Shown one piece after another: positions 5,755 through 7,536 of a stretch of 7,536 bases of DNA (its first letter is position 1; each line of letters starts with the position of its first letter). Source of the stretch: Anaerolineales bacterium (GTDB lineage Bacteria; Chloroflexota; Anaerolineae; Anaerolineales; E44-bin32). The notes below the pieces were generated by a model. That model was not told the origin of the DNA and did no database searches. It saw only the letters and a program-made list of their open reading frames with translations. The DNA lies in assembly GCA_011772595.1 (NCBI GenBank), contig WVZH01000432.1:110351-117886 (forward strand). The letters are read 5' to 3'. The translations under genes were made by a program, and so were the position numbers.

Positions 5755-6279
5755 TCATTCCCGTGTGATTACGCGATGGATGCGCACACGTCCGCGTTGA
5801 ATACGCAGGATTTTGGCAATCTCCATCGAACCAGGATCGGCGATTGTGGTGAGGCGTTGTTGCGCAAGACGGCCAAGCGGTTGAGCTGCGATCAAGGCGA
5901 GGACTGTTGCGGCAACTGCAAGTGGCAAGCGTTCCATGCGTTCGCGCCAACTCTCGTCCTTACTACCTAGAAGCGAGAGAAAGGATGCTGTACCCGCAAG
6001 AGCCGCGGATGTAACAAGGTTCGTACCGCAGTTGGGGTGAATCGCGAGTTGATGCTCACCACGCCGAAGGCGGTCCAGGGCTTCTTCCACCGCCTCGCGC
6101 AGCGTTTCTAATGTGAGATCCCCAAATAAGTAGAAACCCTTGGTATCCGATCGTCCAATGAAGGTCTTCTTCGGGAATCGCTGGCTGAGGATGTGGATTG
6201 TAGCGTGTTCCAGTCCATGATTCTTTCGTATGCGTATGAACGGGGAATTTCCTCTGCTCCGTCTACGACCAACGGTCAT
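5755..6279 (-). CDS. DUF6391-like membrane protein with HxxEH and HPNCG motifs
   Basis: This 174-residue protein of unknown function appears to be of the DUF6391 type, as I remember common in Chloroflexota and Cyanobacteria. Near the start is NHGLEHATIHIL (20-31), containing an HxxEH arrangement (His21, Glu24, His25) plus His29. GRSDTKGFYLFGD (42-54) follows, then an amphipathic helix, then HPNCGTN (81-87). Two hydrophobic segments follow, at about 88-104 and 119-137, and a basic C-terminal tail. The clustered His, Glu and Cys residues could bind a metal; this is inference. The start at 6279 is well supported: GAGGTGAT lies 3 bases before the ATG on the minus strand (6282-6289). It is the first gene of a unit with holA. 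Confidence 0.85.
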   Translation of the reverse strand: MTVGRRRSRGNSPFIRIRKNHGLEHATIHILSQRFPKKTFIGRSDTKGFYLFGDLTLETLREAVEEALDRLRRGEHQLAIHPNCGTNLVTSAALAGTASFLSLLGSKDESWRERMERLPLAVAATVLALIAAQPLGRLAQQRLTTIADPGSMEIAKILRIQRGRVRIHRVITRE

Positions 6280-6281
6280 AA

Positions 6282-6312
6282 ATCACCTCGGGAGGAAGCT
6301 AGAGGGATTATA
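6282..6312 (-). promoter_or_regulatory. Promoter -10 element and strong RBS of the DUF6391-holA unit
   Basis: On the minus strand a perfect TATAAT (6307-6312) lies about 27 bases upstream of the start, followed by GAGGTGAT (6282-6289) next to the ATG. No convincing -35 is seen at 16-18 bases, so an activator may be needed. The predicted leader is about 20 bases. Confidence 0.65.
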
Positions 6313-6362
6313 CCCTGATCGGGTGCCTCTCCGCTCTTGGAGCAGCGAGCATCCGAAATACC

Positions 6363-6392
6363 TTGTGGTTCTCTACCTTGCTCGACTACAAT
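6363..6392 (+). promoter_or_regulatory. Putative holB promoter giving a leaderless mRNA
   Basis: TTGTGG (6363-6368) and TACAAT (6387-6392) are separated by 18 bases. The -10 ends 6 bases before the holB ATG at 6399, so transcription would start at or next to the A of the ATG. No Shine-Dalgarno sequence is visible between them, which agrees with a leaderless transcript. Confidence 0.5.
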
Positions 6393-6398
6393 GAGACT

Positions 6399-7403
6399 AT
6401 GAGCTGGGACATCATTGGGCATGAGTGGGCGGCTCGTCTCTTACAGCAGCACTTAGCGAATAAACAAGTGCGGCATGCCTACCTCTTTACCGGACCGGAC
6501 TCGATTGGAAAACGAACGCTGGCATTGCGTTTTGCGCAGGCGTTGAACTGTGAGACAGTGAAGGCTTCTGCAGATCCTTGCGGTGAGTGCCGCGCGTGCC
6601 GATTAACCTTACAGCAATCCTTTCCTGACCTACATATCGTTCAAGCCGACGAGACCGGCAGTGTTTTGAGGGTTGGTCAGATTCGGGTACTCCAGCGGCA
6701 ATTGGCACTCACGCCTTATGAAGGCACCTGGCGCATTGCCATGTTATTACGCTTTCATGAGGCAAATGACAGTGCTGCAAACGCATTGTTAAAGACGCTA
6801 GAAGAGCCGGCAGCTCAGGTTGTGTTGTTGCTCACTGCACGTTCAGCAGAGTCATTGTTGCCCACGATCGTGTCACGCTGCGAAGTGATCCCATTGCGTC
6901 CGCTTTCCACGAGGGCACTCAGCAAGGCGCTTGAATTGAGGGGCGAATCGCCTGATCGTGCGCAATTGATAGCAGGGATAAGCGCAGGTTGTCCTGGTCG
7001 GGCTCTCAGAATGGTGAGCGATCCGGAATTGTTGGAAATGCGCAATGATCTGATCGACGACTTTGTGGGGCTACTCAGCTCAAACCGTGCGGCTCGCTTC
7101 GTGTACGTGGAGCGGCTTACCCGGGCTCGGGAACCAGCAGGGCGGCGAGGGAAAGCGGAGGAAGCATTGCTGACATGGTTAAGCCTTTGGCGGGACGTAT
7201 TGATCGTGATTACCAGCGCGCAGGCAAACGCCCACAATCCCGACCGCAACGTGGAAATGGAGCGCCTGGCATCAAGGTTGAACAGGAATCAGGTATTTGA
7301 AGCACTGCAGGCGACGATGCGGACACTCGAAGTTATCCACAAATATGGTAACGTGAGGGTGGCGCTTGAAACGCTCATGCTCGATCTTCCCCAAATCGCA
7401 TAG
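6399..7403 (+). CDS. holB: DNA polymerase III, delta-prime subunit (clamp loader)
   Basis: This 334-residue AAA+ protein is the delta-prime stator of the clamp loader. Motifs in order: DIIGHEWAARLLQQ (4-17); RHAYLFTGPDSIGKRT (25-40) with P-loop lysine 38; a zinc module of four cysteines (Cys51, 61, 64, 67 in 'CGECRAC'); VGQIRVLQRQLALTPYEG (92-109); ANDSAANALLKTLEEP (122-137); and the SRC sensor motif at 159-161. A helical collar region follows, ending with a segment common to family members. The start at 6399 is chosen because MSWDIIGH fits the family. A TTG at 6363 would add 12 residues and lies within the putative promoter. Unlike E. coli delta-prime, the P-loop is nearly intact. It is divergent from the DUF6391-holA unit across 119 bases. 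Confidence 0.94.
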   Translation: MSWDIIGHEWAARLLQQHLANKQVRHAYLFTGPDSIGKRTLALRFAQALNCETVKASADPCGECRACRLTLQQSFPDLHIVQADETGSVLRVGQIRVLQRQLALTPYEGTWRIAMLLRFHEANDSAANALLKTLEEPAAQVVLLLTARSAESLLPTIVSRCEVIPLRPLSTRALSKALELRGESPDRAQLIAGISAGCPGRALRMVSDPELLEMRNDLIDDFVGLLSSNRAARFVYVERLTRAREPAGRRGKAEEALLTWLSLWRDVLIVITSAQANAHNPDRNVEMERLASRLNRNQVFEALQATMRTLEVIHKYGNVRVALETLMLDLPQIA

Positions 7404-7536
7404 TCGTGTGTTCTGGGTATAGGACCACAAATCATTTGCTTACGCTCTTGAATTTGATGCTGCGGTAGAAGGAGCGACCTTGATTTCTTCCTGCAGACTC
7501 TATTGAGGATGACCTGCGATTCAAAATCCAAGGCTG
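7404..7536. other. Right-edge region, no confident gene
   Basis: No tRNA or terminator is convincing here; GTGTTC/GACCAC near 7406-7426 makes only a weak mismatched stem. On the minus strand one frame is open from the edge to a TGA at 7432-7434. It gives 34 codons ending GRSFYRSIKFKSVSK, and could be the C-terminus of a gene converging on holB. On the plus strand an ATG at 7508 preceded by GAGG opens a frame to the edge. Neither is long enough to judge. Confidence 0.25.

Noticed and set aside
6363..6398. TTG start adding 12 residues to holB
   Set aside because: The family N-terminus fits MSWDIIGH at 6399, and the extension lies in the likely promoter.
7289..7531. 80-codon leftward open frame overlapping the 3' end of holB
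   Set aside because: It would overlap holB by about 115 bases and its translation over holB is a shadow.
7500..7536. tRNA-like phrase GATTCAAAATCC at the right edge
   Set aside because: It loosely recalls a T-loop, but no flanking 5-base stem, anticodon arm or acceptor stem can be drawn on either strand.
1..7536. CRISPR array, insertion sequence or prophage
   Set aside because: No evenly spaced direct repeats, transposase, integrase, terminal inverted repeats of IS type or phage structural gene was found; the FtsK-like ATPase alone is not evidence of a conjugative element.

Overview
The window reads as chromosomal DNA of moderate GC from a bacterium, most likely a Chloroflexota member or close relative. 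That assignment is inference. It rests on LexA-type operators of the GAAC-N4-GTTC class (known for Dehalococcoides as well as Gram-positives), a DUF6391-type membrane protein, a stand-alone Memo-family protein, and the overall style of the clamp-loader genes. No rRNA, tRNA, CRISPR array, insertion sequence or phage structural gene is visible.

Layout. Positions 1-2407 are a leftward block: amrB/Memo (1562-2407), a CNNM/CorC-type DUF21-CBS membrane protein (140-1495), and the first 44 codons of priA (1-134) running off the left edge. Positions 2408-2742 are a 335-base divergent intergenic region. Its left and middle parts hold degenerate inverted-repeat DNA resembling a dispersed 'ATTGCGAGG...GCAATC' repeat. 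Its right end is a compact SOS-type promoter: TTGACA and TAGGAT hexamers, a perfect 14-base LexA-like palindrome in the spacer, and a second near-perfect one at the predicted start of transcription.

This promoter drives a tight rightward four-gene operon (2743-4731): an FtsK/SpoIIIE-type ATPase core with neither membrane nor gamma domain, a small two-helix membrane protein, a DUF6504-like protein, and an unrecognised 91-residue protein. The last three are joined by ATGA overlaps. This operon is the candidate undescribed system: a damage-inducible DNA-motor/membrane module.

Positions 4758-6279 are leftward: a DUF6391-like membrane protein, then holA (clamp-loader delta) one base downstream. 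Divergently, holB (delta-prime, 6399-7403) reads rightward, probably from a leaderless transcript. The last 133 bases hold no gene I can call with confidence.

The window therefore groups replication restart (priA), both clamp-loader arms (holA, holB) and a LexA-regulated operon. Co-location suggests, but does not prove, a shared link to replication-fork maintenance.
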